Assembly (NCBI GenBank): GCA_000612485.1
Contig: CP007494.1
Coordinates: forward strand, 1,922,001 to 1,986,000
Direction: 5' to 3'
Length of the DNA: 64,000 nucleotides
Source: Bordetella holmesii ATCC 51541
GTDB taxonomy: Bacteria > Pseudomonadota > Gammaproteobacteria > Burkholderiales > Burkholderiaceae_B
Below are positions 1 to 9,532 of this stretch, one piece after another. Position 1 is the first letter of the stretch; the number at the start of each line of letters is the position of its first letter. The notes under the pieces are model-generated. The model made no database searches. It saw only the letters and a list, made by a program, of their open reading frames with translations, and was not told where the DNA came from. Position numbers and translations under genes: made by a program.

Positions 1-894
1 CTGTTCTTTGATGATCTGGAACTGCCGCATTTGGTGCGTACGCAACTGGGGGATGTTTCGCAGAAAAAATGGCAGCGCTCCGGCTACACCACGACGGGCT
101 CGCCCAGTCTGCTGTCGGTCAACAGAACACTGCGCGCGTCGCTGTCGCGCAGAGTGGCGCTGGGCCTCAATGCCCGCAGCGAGGTCGGGCAGGCCGAGTC
201 GCGCCTGCAACAAGCCATCGATGAACACGAGAGTGAGGCGCAACTTGCGCCGTTACGCGTCTTGCTCGAAGAGTGCCGCGCGCGGGCGGCGAGGGTGCCA
301 TTTCTGGACGAGCTGGACTTGCGCTATCGCAACCGGGTGCCGGTGGTCACGCCGGTGGCCCGCGCCGTGATGTTTTGCCTCATGGACGTATCCGGCTCCA
401 TGGACGAGGGCAAGAAAGATCTAGCCAAACGGTTTTTTACGCTGCTCTATCTCTTTCTTTCGCGTAAGTACGAGACAGTCGAGGTGGTGTTCATCCGGCA
501 TACCGACAATGCCGAGGAGGTCGACGAACAGGCGTTTTTCTACGATCCGAAAAGCGGTGGGACCATCGTGCTGTCCGCGTTGGAGCTCATGCACGAGATC
601 GTGCAGAAACGCTATCCGCCCTCGGCGTGGAACGTCTATGCCGCGCAGGCCAGCGACAGCGATTTCTTCGGCGCCGACGCGGGCAAGAGTGCGCGATTTC
701 TGGCCGAGAAGCTGCTGCCCGCCACGCGCTATTTCGCCTACATCGAAGTGCCGGACTCGGTCCAGGCGCGCAAGAGCAGCCTGTGGGCGGAGTACGAGCA
801 GGAGACGGCGCCGCATTTCGCCATGCGTCGCATCAGCCAGCGCAGCGAGATCTTTCCCGTCTTCCATGAGCTGTTCAAGAAGGAGGCCGCATGA
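1..894 (+). CDS. yeaH: DUF444 / YeaH-family protein with VWA domain (5' partial)
   Basis: The reading frame is open from base 1, so the start lies upstream of the window. The visible 297 residues match the C-terminal two thirds of the DUF444 (UPF0229, YeaH/YhbH) family. A von Willebrand A-like MIDAS motif, DVSGSMDEG, is encoded near base 385, followed by the typical continuation through FFxLLYLFL. Family members sit with the PrkA serine kinase and SpoVR/YcgB and take part in nutrient-stress responses; the molecular activity is unknown. The stop overlaps the following spoVR start by four bases (ATGA), which indicates translational coupling. prkA is expected just upstream, outside the window. 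The family call is firm, the function is not. Confidence 0.88.
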   Translation: MFFDDLELPHLVRTQLGDVSQKKWQRSGYTTTGSPSLLSVNRTLRASLSRRVALGLNARSEVGQAESRLQQAIDEHESEAQLAPLRVLLEECRARAARVPFLDELDLRYRNRVPVVTPVARAVMFCLMDVSGSMDEGKKDLAKRFFTLLYLFLSRKYETVEVVFIRHTDNAEEVDEQAFFYDPKSGGTIVLSALELMHEIVQKRYPPSAWNVYAAQASDSDFFGADAGKSARFLAEKLLPATRYFAYIEVPDSVQARKSSLWAEYEQETAPHFAMRRISQRSEIFPVFHELFKKEAA

Positions 895-2410
895 ACGCAA
901 TCGCAACCGGGCAGGAGGTCGGCGCGCCGCTGTCCGACGGGTCGGATTGGACGTTCGAACTCCTGCAGCGCTATGACGACGCCATCAGCGCGATTGCGCG
1001 CGACTACGGCCTGGACACCTACCCCAATCAGATCGAGGTGATCACGTCGGAGCAGATGCTCGATGCCTACGCATCGGCCGGGCTACCCATAGGCTATCCG
1101 CACTGGTCATACGGCAAGGAGTTCATCCGCAACGAGCAGTCCTACCGCAAGGGCATGCAGGGGCTGGCCTACGAGATCGTCATCAACTCGAACCCCTGCA
1201 TCTCCTATCTGATGGAAGAGAACTCCATGGCGATGCAAGCGCTGGTCATCGCGCACGCCTGCTATGGCCACAACTCGTTTTTCAAGGGAAATTATCTCTT
1301 CCGGCAATGGACTGACGCCGACGGTGTGCTCGATTACCTGGTATTCGCGCGCAAGTATGTGATGGACTGTGAAGAACGCTACGGCATCGACGTGGTCGAG
1401 GCGCTTCTCGATTCCTGCCATGCCCTGAGCCTGCATGGGGTGGACCGCTACAAACGCCCGCCACCGATCTCGTTGCGCGAGGAAGCGCAACGGCAGAGCG
1501 AGCGCGCCGAACATGCCCGCCTGCAGTACAACGACCTGTGGCGCACGCTGCCACGTGTCGATGCCGCGCCGCAGGCGCGCGCGTCCGGGGCGTTTCCGCC
1601 TGAGCCGGAAGAAAATCTGCTGTATTTCATCGAGAAGCACTCGCCCACGCTGCTACCCTGGCAGAAGGAACTGGTGCGCATCGTGCGCAAGGTCGCGCAG
1701 TACTTTTACCCGCAGAGCCAGACCAAAGTCATGAACGAAGGATGGGCGACGTTCTGGCATTACACCTTGCTCAACCGGATGCACCAATTGAGGTTGGTCA
1801 ACGACGGCTTCATGATCGAAGTGCTTCAGAGCCACACCAATGTGGTGAGTCAGCGCGGTTTTGACGAGCGCGGCTATGGGGAATAAATCCCTATGCGTTG
1901 GGCTATGCCATGATGAGCGATATCCGCCGTATCTGTGAGGCGCCCACGGCCGAGGATCGTAAATGGTTTCCCGACATCGCCGGAGCGGATTGGCTCAGGA
2001 CGCTGGACTTTGCCATGCGGAATTTCAAGGACGAATCCTTTATTTCGCAGTACCTGTCGCCGCGCCTGATGCGGGAGTTCCGCTTTTTCGCCATCGCGGA
2101 CCATATGGACAATCCCAAGCTGGAGGTGGCGGCCATTCACGATGACGACGGCTATCGCGAAATCCGCAAGCTGCTGGCCGCCCAGCACAACCGAGACAAC
2201 CAGGTGCCCGATATTCAGGTGGTGCGCTATCACCGCGAGTCGGATCGCTCGCTGGTGCTGCGACATCAGCAAAGCCGCGGCCGGCCCCTGGAAAGCGGCG
2301 AGGCCGATCAGGTCATGAAGCACCTTGGGCGGTTGTGGGGATTCCGGGTGCGGCTGGAGGAGGCGACGCCGGATGGCACGGTGCTGTCCTACCGTCAGAT
2401 CGAGCCCTAG
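891..2410 (+). pseudogene. spoVR: SpoVR/YcgB family protein, frameshifted
   Basis: Two frames together give a complete SpoVR-like protein of about 506 residues. The first part runs from ATG 891 to a TAA at 1884-1886 and ends in ...DERGYGE. The second part resumes as NPYALGYAMMSDIRR in another frame and continues to 2410. Adding one G to the run at 1878-1881 restores the family sequence GYGGINPYALGYAM, so the lesion is a single-base contraction. SpoVR proteins accompany PrkA and YeaH and are linked to stationary-phase and stress physiology. The stop overlaps the converging AraC-type gene by four bases. It could be real decay or a run-length sequencing error. Confidence 0.9.
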
Positions 2411-3177
2411 CGCCACTGGCGCGGCGGGCGCCCCAGCTGACGGCGGAACATCGCGGTAAACGCGCTGGGGCTCTGGTAGCCCAGATCCAGCGCCACGGTA
2501 GTGACCGACTGGCCTTCGGCCAGACGCCGAACGGCCTCCAGCAGTCGGGCTTGTTGCGCCCAGCGGATGTAGCTCAGGCCCGTTTCGTCGAGAAAGCGCC
2601 GGTACAGGGTGCGTGCGCTCACGCCCAGGCGCGCGGCGGCCTGATCCGGGCTCGGGGCGAGGCTCAGGTCGGCCATCAAGGCCTGGCACAGCGCGCGCAG
2701 CGCCGCACTCTCGGGCAGCGGCAGATCGAAGCCGCGCGGGGCAAGTCTTGGCATTTCGTTGACCAGCAGTGTGCTGAGCAACTCATGATCCGTGCTGCTT
2801 GACGGTGGCGTGAGGGAAATCCGCAGCACCAGTTCGCGCATCAAGGGCGTGACTTCGAGCACCGCGCAGTCATCCGGCATGCCGGGCACCAGGCAGGCAT
2901 CGATATAGAGCGATCGCATGTCCACGGGCGAGCCCATGCGGATCTCATGCACGACGCGCGCCGGAATCCACAGCGCGCGCGTAGGAGGCACCAGCCACAG
3001 GCGGCGTGGCGTGGATACGCGCATCACGCCATGCGAGGCATAGAGCAACTGCGCTCTTTCGTGCCAGTGCGGTTCGATATGGAAATCCGCGGCCAGCTCG
3101 CGGCGGCGGGTCACGACCCCGGGTGCGTCGGGGTAACCCACCTCGATGATGGGGGCATGCGGTTGGCGCTTGTCCAT
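2407..3177 (-). CDS. AraC-family transcriptional regulator with cupin sensor
   Basis: A 256-residue protein. The N-terminal half is an AraC_binding-type cupin (FHIEPHWHERAQLLY, then WIPARVVHEIRM). The C-terminal half has the double helix-turn-helix: ARLGVSARTLYRRFLDETG and then VALDLGYQSPSAFTAMFRRQLG. The frame is open further upstream, but ATG 3177 is chosen because it begins the recognisable cupin domain; the upstream extension would run through the divergent MFS gene. It is divergent from the MFS gene at 3268 (90-bp gap), so it probably regulated that transporter, whose gene is now broken. The effector is unknown. Confidence 0.85.
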   Translation of the reverse strand: MDKRQPHAPIIEVGYPDAPGVVTRRRELAADFHIEPHWHERAQLLYASHGVMRVSTPRRLWLVPPTRALWIPARVVHEIRMGSPVDMRSLYIDACLVPGMPDDCAVLEVTPLMRELVLRISLTPPSSSTDHELLSTLLVNEMPRLAPRGFDLPLPESAALRALCQALMADLSLAPSPDQAAARLGVSARTLYRRFLDETGLSYIRWAQQARLLEAVRRLAEGQSVTTVALDLGYQSPSAFTAMFRRQLGRPPRQWR

Positions 3178-3267
3178 ATTGCGATAGTTTTCGTCAAAAC
3201 CAAGAGAGACAGAATAGCCGCTTCTGGGCACACTGGCCGGCATCCATTCTTTCGAGTCAGGCCTGAT

Positions 3268-4208
3268 ATGTCCGTCACTGATGCCGAGCGTCCGCACGCG
3301 CGTCCCGTCACCTTGCTGCTGAACATCGCCCATGCCATCGATCATATGTTTCTGCTGATCTTTGCCGCGGCAGTTGCCACGATCGCCGCCGATTTCGGCT
3401 TTGCGCAGTGGGAAGATCTGATGCCTTATGGCGTGGCGGCTTTTTTCCTGTTTGGCATTGGCTCCTGGCCGTCGGGGCGTCTCGGCGACCTCTGGGGCAG
3501 GCGGCGCATGATGCTGTTGTTTTTCTTCGGCATAGGCGCGTCTGCGCTGTTGTGCGCGCTGGCCCGCGACGCCTGGCAGTTGGCGGGCGGTCTGGCGCTG
3601 GTCGGCCTGTTTGCGTCGATCTATCACCCGGTGGGTATTCCCATGATCGTGCAACACGCCGCCAAGCCGGGGGCGGTCATCGGCATCAACGGACTGGCGG
3701 GCAACCTGGGCGTGGCAGTGGCGGCGCTGGTTACCGGCTACCTCGTCCAAACACTGGGCTGGCGGCCATTTATGTCGTGGCCTCGCTGGCGCAGGTGGTG
3801 GTCGGGCGTTTCATCGATCGTGTGCCGCTGAAGTCGCTCTATCGGACGATTGCGCTGATCCAGGTGCCGTTGCTGTTGTGGGCGGCGTGGGCGCAGGGCT
3901 GGGCCTTGTACGCGGCGCTGCTGGGCGCGATGATCTTCATCTTTGGTGCCATTCCGTTTACCGACGCGATGATCGTCCGCTATGTTGATGACCACAGCCG
4001 CTCGCGCGTGGCGGGCATGAGGTTGACCGTGTCGTTCGGGGTGAGTTCATTGGCGGTTTGGCTGTTGGGGCCAGTGGTCAAACAGGTGGGCTTTACGACG
4101 CTGTTGCTGGTGATGGCGCTGATTGCCGCATGCACGGCGGCCATGGTGACGATGCTGCCTGCCGAGGCGCACGGGCGACAAAAGGCCGGAGTCGCCCCCC
4201 AACCCTGA
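3268..4208 (+). pseudogene. MFS transporter, internally deleted and frame-shifted
   Basis: The N-terminal part starts at ATG 3268 and shows MFS helices and the loop 2-3 motif GRLGDLWGRRRMM. It runs to about 3765, where LVQTLGWRPFMSW leaves the family sequence. The C-terminal part continues in another frame from about 3765 (AIYVVASLAQVVVGRFIDR) to the stop at 4208. The two parts total about 310 residues, against about 400 for the family, so an internal segment of roughly 80-100 codons is missing and the junction is out of frame. This cannot be a one-base sequencing error. It is divergent from the AraC regulator. The substrate is unknown. Confidence 0.85.
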
Positions 4209-4480
4209 CTCTGCTTACCAGATCGTGATGTTGCGCTCGTCGACCCACCCGCTCGGTTTCCTTGGCCCGATGAACGCCCCGTTGCTCGGGCTGCCGCCCA
4301 TGGGTGCGGCGCCGGTGGACGCAGATGGGGGGCGGGGCGAGCCGTACGGTCGCGACGGCGACGATAGTGCGAGCAGCCATACCTGAATGGAAGGAGGGGC
4401 AGGGGAGGCATCCTGTTGCCCTGGCAAAAAGCGACGCCCAAGACTATATTGGCCGCTTTTAATGCCTTTTGGGTATGGCT
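4209..4480. other. Intergenic region with a doubtful small minus-strand ORF
   Basis: No clear gene lies between the MFS pseudogene and the LysR gene. A minus-strand frame (4427-4215) ends in GPRKPSGWVDERNITIW, which looks protein-like. Its N-terminal part is low-complexity Pro/Ser-rich and has no good ribosome-binding site. A frame change at the C run near 4326-4331 could join it to an ATG at 4380. It is left unassigned. The region should hold the LysR promoter. Confidence 0.3.
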
Positions 4481-5380
4481 ATGGAGCTCAGGCATCTGCG
4501 CTATTTTCAAACCGTGGCGCGCGAAGGCAGTTTCACGCGTGCCGCCGCCGTCCTGCATATCGCGCAGCCGCCCCTGTCGCGCCAGGTCCGCCAGTTGGAA
4601 GAAGAGCTGGGCGTGATTCTGATCGAGCGTGGCAGCCGAGGCCTCAAGCTCACGGAGGCAGGGCGCTTCCTGTACGAACAATCGCTGCAACTGACCGCCC
4701 GGTTGGATGAGGTCCTCACCGGCACACGCCGGCTGGGCGCGCAGGCCGCCCGCTGGTTCAGCATCGGCTTCGTTCCTTCGACGCTCTACGGCTTCGTGCC
4801 CGAGCTCATCCGATACCTACGTCAGGCCGACACACAAGTCGAAGTCGGCTTGAGCGAGATGACCACATTGCCCCAGATAGAGGCGCTCAAAAGCGGGCGT
4901 ATCGACCTGGGGATAGGCCGTATCCCCTTTGACGACCCGGCCATTGAGCGACGGGTGTTGATGGAAGAACCGCTGGTCGCCGTCCTGCCTGCCGCGCATC
5001 CCCTGGCAGAGCGCTCGCGCTTGAGCATCGCCGAGCTGGCAGCCCAGCCGTTTGTGCTGTATCCGGCGCGGCCCCGGCCCAATTACGCCGACCACGTGCT
5101 GGGACTGTTTCGCGCCGCGGGCCACCAGCCCACCGTCATCCAGGAAGCCAACGAGTTGCAAACGGCGTTGGGACTGGTCGTGGCCGGGCTGGGCCTGACA
5201 CTGGTGCCCACCAGTGTGCAGCGATCCAACCGCAGCGACATCGTCTGCCTGCCGGTGGATACCCCGGCGTTTTCCTCGCCTGTCATCCTCAGTTGGCGGC
5301 GCGGAGACTCTTCGCCGTTTCTGGCTCAGGCCATTGCCGCGGCCGAAGGCCTGGCGCGCCAGGCAGCCGTCGCACCATGA
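4481..5380 (+). CDS. LysR-family transcriptional regulator
   Basis: A 299-residue protein of normal LysR length. The N-terminal winged helix-turn-helix begins MELRHLRYFQTVAREGSFTR and contains AAAVLHIAQPPLSRQVRQLE. The C-terminal periplasmic-binding-protein-like effector domain follows (SIGFVPSTLYGFVPEL; ERRVLMEEPLVAVLPAAHPLA). It resembles the CatR/BenM branch that senses aromatic-pathway intermediates, but the ligand is not assigned. ATG 4481 is preferred over TTG 4469 and ATG 4475 because MELRHLRYF is the canonical LysR start. No intact divergent target gene is visible; the following feature is tRNA-Ser. Confidence 0.85.
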   Translation: MELRHLRYFQTVAREGSFTRAAAVLHIAQPPLSRQVRQLEEELGVILIERGSRGLKLTEAGRFLYEQSLQLTARLDEVLTGTRRLGAQAARWFSIGFVPSTLYGFVPELIRYLRQADTQVEVGLSEMTTLPQIEALKSGRIDLGIGRIPFDDPAIERRVLMEEPLVAVLPAAHPLAERSRLSIAELAAQPFVLYPARPRPNYADHVLGLFRAAGHQPTVIQEANELQTALGLVVAGLGLTLVPTSVQRSNRSDIVCLPVDTPAFSSPVILSWRRGDSSPFLAQAIAAAEGLARQAAVAP

Positions 5381-5474
5381 GGGCGCCCGCGCTGCCAAGC
5401 GTGCGCATTTCTGCTAGAATCGCGGATTCGCGTTTTCGGCAGCGATAATTTCCCTGCCGAAGCGACCCAAATTA

Positions 5475-5565
5475 GGACAGGTGGCCGAGTGGTTGAAGGC
5501 GCACGCCTGGAAAGCGTGTATACGTGATAAGCGTATCGGGGGTTCGAATCCCCCTCTGTCCGCCA
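5475..5565 (+). tRNA. tRNA-Ser (GGA)
   Basis: The acceptor stem pairs GGACAGG with TCTGTCC and CCA is encoded at the 3' end. The anticodon loop CTGGAAA sits between CACGC and GCGTG, giving anticodon GGA. A long variable arm typical of class II tRNAs (TATACGTGATAAGCGTATC) precedes a T arm with GGTTCGAATCC. The total is 91 nt including CCA. Confidence 0.96.
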
Positions 5566-5582
5566 AGAATACCAAGCCCTGC

Positions 5583-5620
5583 AAAAAAACCGCCACGCGC
5601 CTGCCTGAGCGGTTTTTTTT
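5583..5620 (+). terminator. Rho-independent terminator after tRNA-Ser
   Basis: A run of seven A and CCGC is mirrored by GCGG and eight T, 18 bases after the tRNA 3' end. The A/T tracts make it potentially bidirectional. Confidence 0.75.
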
Positions 5621-5755
5621 CGTCTGGAATGCGGCGGCGGGTCAGATCCAGATGCCAGGCGAGTGCCAACCGTGCGGCGCGCCGGCACAGGCCTCTAAGA
5701 TGAGCGGGGAGGGCCGTGCGCGCCTGCCGCTGCCTGCTCATGTGTAAGGATACCC

Positions 5756-6412
5756 GTGACCGCATTGCCCATTCTGTATTCCTTTCGGCGTTGCCCCTAC
5801 GCCATGCGGGCGCGGCTTGCGATGCTCGCCGGGGGCCGTGTTTGCGAACTGCGTGAGGTGAGCCTGCGTGCGAAACCGGCGGCGATGTTGTCGGCCTCGC
5901 CCAAGGGCACCGTGCCGGTGCTCGTGCTCGCCGATGGGCAGGTGATCGATCAGAGCCTGGACATCATGCGGTGGGCGTTGCAGCCTCAGGACCTGCCGCA
6001 ATGGCTCGTTCCCGAGACCGGCCAGGTGGACGACATGGAAATCCTGATCGGAAGGTGTGATGGGCCCTTCAAGGCCGATCTGGACCGCTACAAGTATCCG
6101 GTGCGGTACGAAGGCGTCGATCCGCTCGTGCATCGAGCCTCGGCGGCGGATTTCCTGGCGGCGCTTGAGCGCCGCCTGCTGGCTGGCCGCTATCTGTTCG
6201 GGAGCAGGCCGTGTCTGGCCGATATGGCTATCGCGCCTTTTGTGCGGCAGTTCGCGCATGTCGATCTGCCGTGGTTTGCCGCCCAGCCATGGCCGGCGCT
6301 GCATCGCTGGCTCGATGATTTCCTGGCCAGCCGCGATTTTGAAGCGATCATGCAAAAAAAACCCGTCTGGATAGCCGACACCGAAGGTCCCCGGTTTCCG
6401 GCAGGCCGGTAG
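5756..6412 (+). CDS. Glutathione S-transferase family protein
   Basis: A 218-residue protein with a thioredoxin-like N-terminal domain containing SFRRCPYAMRARLAM, where the CPY motif gives a possible Cys active site. It also has the cis-Pro region GTVPVLVL and the DQSLDIMRW glutathione-contact segment. The C-terminal helical domain includes CLADMAIAPFVRQFA. The start is GTG 5756, preceded by AAGGA five bases upstream. It appears monocistronic. The substrate is unknown; it resembles the small YfcG/omega-like GSTs and could act as a thiol-disulfide oxidoreductase. Confidence 0.82.
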   Translation: MTALPILYSFRRCPYAMRARLAMLAGGRVCELREVSLRAKPAAMLSASPKGTVPVLVLADGQVIDQSLDIMRWALQPQDLPQWLVPETGQVDDMEILIGRCDGPFKADLDRYKYPVRYEGVDPLVHRASAADFLAALERRLLAGRYLFGSRPCLADMAIAPFVRQFAHVDLPWFAAQPWPALHRWLDDFLASRDFEAIMQKKPVWIADTEGPRFPAGR

Positions 6413-6589
6413 TGGCCATCGTGGTGACCACTGGGACGTCGTGCATAACGCCGGATCTGAACCGACACTATGTGTGATGGAGCCAGCCTGCGCACGCGGT
6501 TGCACCGTAACACCGCGTCAATGCCAGGGCTTGGCAGATATTGACGCCCTGTCATCCGTATAGCGGAGCCCCCATGGCCCATTTCCGGC

Positions 6590-6997
6590 TCAGGGCACCT
6601 GAAAGGCGTCGTCCACGGGCACTTGCATGGCTGTCACCAGGGCGTTGGTCTGGGCTGCCATGCCGATCACTGCCAGCAGTTCCGTGTGTTGGCCCGCGGT
6701 CATGCCCTTGGCGCGTGCCGAGGCGGTGTGCGAGTGGATGCAGTAGCTGCAGCCATTGGCGGTGGACACTGCGATATAGATCAATTCGCGCACCAGCGGT
6801 GAGAGTTCGCCTTCGGTCATCATTACCTGTTTGAGCTGCTCCCATACGCGTTGCAGGTGGGGCGGGTCATTGGCCAGGGCGCGCCAGAAGTTGTTGACGA
6901 AATCGGAGTTGCGTGTGGCGCGGATGTCTTCGAATACGGCCCATGCCTGTGGGTTGTTGCGGACGTCTTCGTCGGTCAGCAGTTTCTGTGTGGCCAT
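6590..6997 (-). CDS. AhpD-like carboxymuconolactone decarboxylase family protein
   Basis: A 135-residue protein with the redox-active AhpD core motif CSYCIHSH, carrying the CxxC pair and the downstream histidine. The start at ATG 6997 (MATQKLLTD) is chosen because it begins the family-like domain; the open frame upstream enters the divergent promoter region. Family members act as peroxidase-like or alkylhydroperoxidase partners. It is divergent from the ProP-like transporter gene. The physiological substrate is not predictable. Confidence 0.82.
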   Translation of the reverse strand: MATQKLLTDEDVRNNPQAWAVFEDIRATRNSDFVNNFWRALANDPPHLQRVWEQLKQVMMTEGELSPLVRELIYIAVSTANGCSYCIHSHTASARAKGMTAGQHTELLAVIGMAAQTNALVTAMQVPVDDAFQVP

Positions 6998-8274
6998 GCG
7001 GCGCTCCGTGTGGGTGGGGTTGCGGCGGGATGCCGCGCGCGTTCCGTGGTCATCGGATCGTAATCTGTCTTGGCGCTCAATGGCGCTTGCGCACGCGTAT
7101 GATGGAGTGGAAATACATAGTGCATGCACCTTATCTTCGCTCATAAGAGGAGAAATCATGGCGGAGCAATCCTCACAAAATGCACGGCCTTTGCAGATTG
7201 GCGATATCACGGTTATTGACAATACCAAGCTCAAGAAGGCTGTGACGGTTGCAGCGCTTGGCAATGCGATGGAGTGGTTTGACTTTGGCGTCTACGGCTT
7301 CGTGGCCTATGCGTTGGGGAAAGTGTTTTTCCCCGATGCCTCGCCGGCGGTGCAGACCATCGCTGCATTGGGCACGTTTTCCGTGCCTTTCCTTGTTCGG
7401 CCTCTGGGCGGCGTGTTCTTTGGCCTGATGGGCGATCGATATGGTCGCCAGAAAGTGCTGTCCATCACCATCATCATCATGGCGATCAGCACCTTCTGCA
7501 TCGGGCTGATCCCTTCGTACGAGACCATTGGCCTGTGGGCGCCGGTGCTGCTGCTGCTGTGCAAGCTTGCGCAAGGGTTTTCGGTGGGTGGTGAGTACAC
7601 CGGCGCGGCGATTTTCGTGGCCGAGTATGCGCCGGACAGGCGGCGGGGATTTCTCGGCAGCTGGCTGGATTTCGGTTCCATCGCCGGCTTTGTGCTGGGC
7701 GCGGGACTGGTCGTGCTCTTGCAGACACTGCTGGGTGAAGGGGCTTTCCTAGAGTGGGGATGGCGTCTGCCTTTCTTCGTGGCCGGACCACTGGGCTTGC
7801 TGGGCCTTTACCTGCGTCATGCTGCCGAGGAAACCCCGGCCTTTACCCAGCAGCTCGAAAAAAATGGAGCAGGAGGATCGCGATGCAGTGCAAGACCGGC
7901 CGACGATTTCTTTTCGGGAAATTTTCTCTAAATACCGGCGCGCTCTCCTGATCAGCATCGGCATGGTGCTGGTGACCAACATCACCTATTACATGCTGTT
8001 GACGTATATGCCGACGTACCTGTCGAACAGCCTGGGCTACTCGGAATCCCACGGGGTTCTGATCATCGTGGTCGTCATGATCGGCATGCTGTTCGTGCAA
8101 CCGGTCGTGGGTTTCATGAGCGACAAGGTGGGGCGGCGGCCGTTTCTGCTGATCGGCAGCATCGGGGTGCTGGTGCTGGCCATTCCGTCGTTTGGCATGA
8201 TTGCCAGCGACAACATCGGGCTGATCTTTGGTTCATCGCGGAATAGCGTGGAGCCGTGCTTGATTGCCGTTACG

Positions 8275-8302
8275 CTTGATCCTTGATTTTTCAAGGATCA
8301 AG
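8275..8302 (+). promoter_or_regulatory. Perfect 12-bp hairpin before the IS1001 transposase start
   Basis: CTTGATCCTTGA and TCAAGGATCAAG pair perfectly around a TTTT loop. The right arm ends ten bases before the ATG at 8312 and overlaps the only Shine-Dalgarno-like AAGG. The same structure is present in both other copies. Confidence 0.75.
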
Positions 8303-8311
8303 GCCGGGATC

Positions 8312-9532
8312 ATGCTGGACCGCAAGACGATCGAGAGGTTGGGTGGGTGGGAAGGTTATCGGGTGGAGCGGGTCGTGTGGCCTGAAGGTGAGAGCCGGAC
8401 GGTCACGATTTACCTGAAGCCTTCAGCGCGAACGATGCACTGCGAGCACTGCGGCAACCGATGTCGGCAGGTGCATGAGACGACCACGCGCCGGGTGCGG
8501 GATCTGCCGCTAATGGCGCTGCGAGTGACGCTGGTAGTGCCGCGTCGGCGGGTCTGGTGCGAGCAGTGCGGTGGACCGCATCTGGAGAGGCTGAGCTGGC
8601 TGGGCCGTTACCAGCGAGTGACCGACCGGCTGGCCGAGGCGGTCAGCCAGTTGCTTGAGTCCAGCAACATTCTGGCCGTGGCGCGCTTCTTCCAACTGGG
8701 TTGGCACACGGTCAAGGCGCTGGACAAGGCCCTGCTGCGACGGGCGATCCAAGAGCCGGACTGGAGCCAGATCCACTACCTAGCGATGGACGAGTTCGCT
8801 CTACACAAGGGCCATCGTTATGCCACGGTCGTTGTCGATCCGATCCGCCGTCAGGTGCTATGGATCGGTGATGGCCGCTCGCGCGAGACGGCCAGAGCCT
8901 TCTTCGAACAACTGCCAACTGGGGTTGCCCAGCAGATCCGGGCCGTAGCGATCGACATGACGACGGCCTATGAGCTGGAGATCCAGGCCAACTGCCCCAA
9001 CGCCGAGATCGTCTACGACCTGTTCCACGTCGTGGCCAAGTACGGCCGTGAAGTGATAGACCGGGTGCGTGTAGACCAAGCGAACCAGTTGCGGCACGAC
9101 AAGCCGGCCCGCCGGGTGATCAAGTCCAGTCGCTGGCTACTGCTGCGCAATCGCAAAAACCTCGATCCGTGCCAATCGGTAAAGTTGGACGAGTTGCTCC
9201 AGGCCAACCAGCCCTTGCTCACCGCTTATCTGATGCGCGATGAGCTCAAACAGCTGTGGTTCTACCAACACCCCGGCTACGCCCGCCAGGCATGGGATCA
9301 CTGGCTGCAACAGGCTCGGGGCAGCGGCATCGCCGCCTTGGCTCACTTCGCGCTCAAGCTAAAAGCCTATCTGCACGGGATTCTGTCTCGCTGTCGCCAC
9401 CGGCTCAACACCAGCATCGTCGAGGGCATCAACAACACCATCAAAGTCATCAAGCGCCGCGCCTACGGCTACCGCGATCAGGAGTACTTCTTCCTCAAGA
9501 TCCGGTCTGCATTCCCCGGTATTCCTCGATGA
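8312..9532 (+). CDS. tnpA: IS1001 transposase, copy 1
   Basis: An intact 406-residue ISL3-family transposase. It has an N-terminal zinc-ribbon-like region (CEHCGNRC; CEQCGGPH), then the DDE domain with LAMDEFALHKGH, VAIDMTTAYELEI and the distal NTSIVEGINNTIKVIKRRAYGY. ATG 8312 gives the known length, although the frame is open 16 codons further. The stop codon lies inside the right inverted repeat. Compared with copies 2 and 3 it has QARGSG where they have QAQGSG. It looks functional. Confidence 0.95.
   Translation: MLDRKTIERLGGWEGYRVERVVWPEGESRTVTIYLKPSARTMHCEHCGNRCRQVHETTTRRVRDLPLMALRVTLVVPRRRVWCEQCGGPHLERLSWLGRYQRVTDRLAEAVSQLLESSNILAVARFFQLGWHTVKALDKALLRRAIQEPDWSQIHYLAMDEFALHKGHRYATVVVDPIRRQVLWIGDGRSRETARAFFEQLPTGVAQQIRAVAIDMTTAYELEIQANCPNAEIVYDLFHVVAKYGREVIDRVRVDQANQLRHDKPARRVIKSSRWLLLRNRKNLDPCQSVKLDELLQANQPLLTAYLMRDELKQLWFYQHPGYARQAWDHWLQQARGSGIAALAHFALKLKAYLHGILSRCRHRLNTSIVEGINNTIKVIKRRAYGYRDQEYFFLKIRSAFPGIPR

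Noticed and set aside
2407..3750. A 447-residue minus-strand frame covering the AraC gene and beyond
   Set aside because: Only the C-terminal 256 residues match AraC. The N-terminal extension is antisense to the MFS gene and has no family resemblance, so the start at 3177 is used.
8264..8311. A longer 422-residue IS1001 transposase
   Set aside because: The added 16 codons run through the hairpin. The ATG at 8312 gives the 406-residue form known for IS1001.
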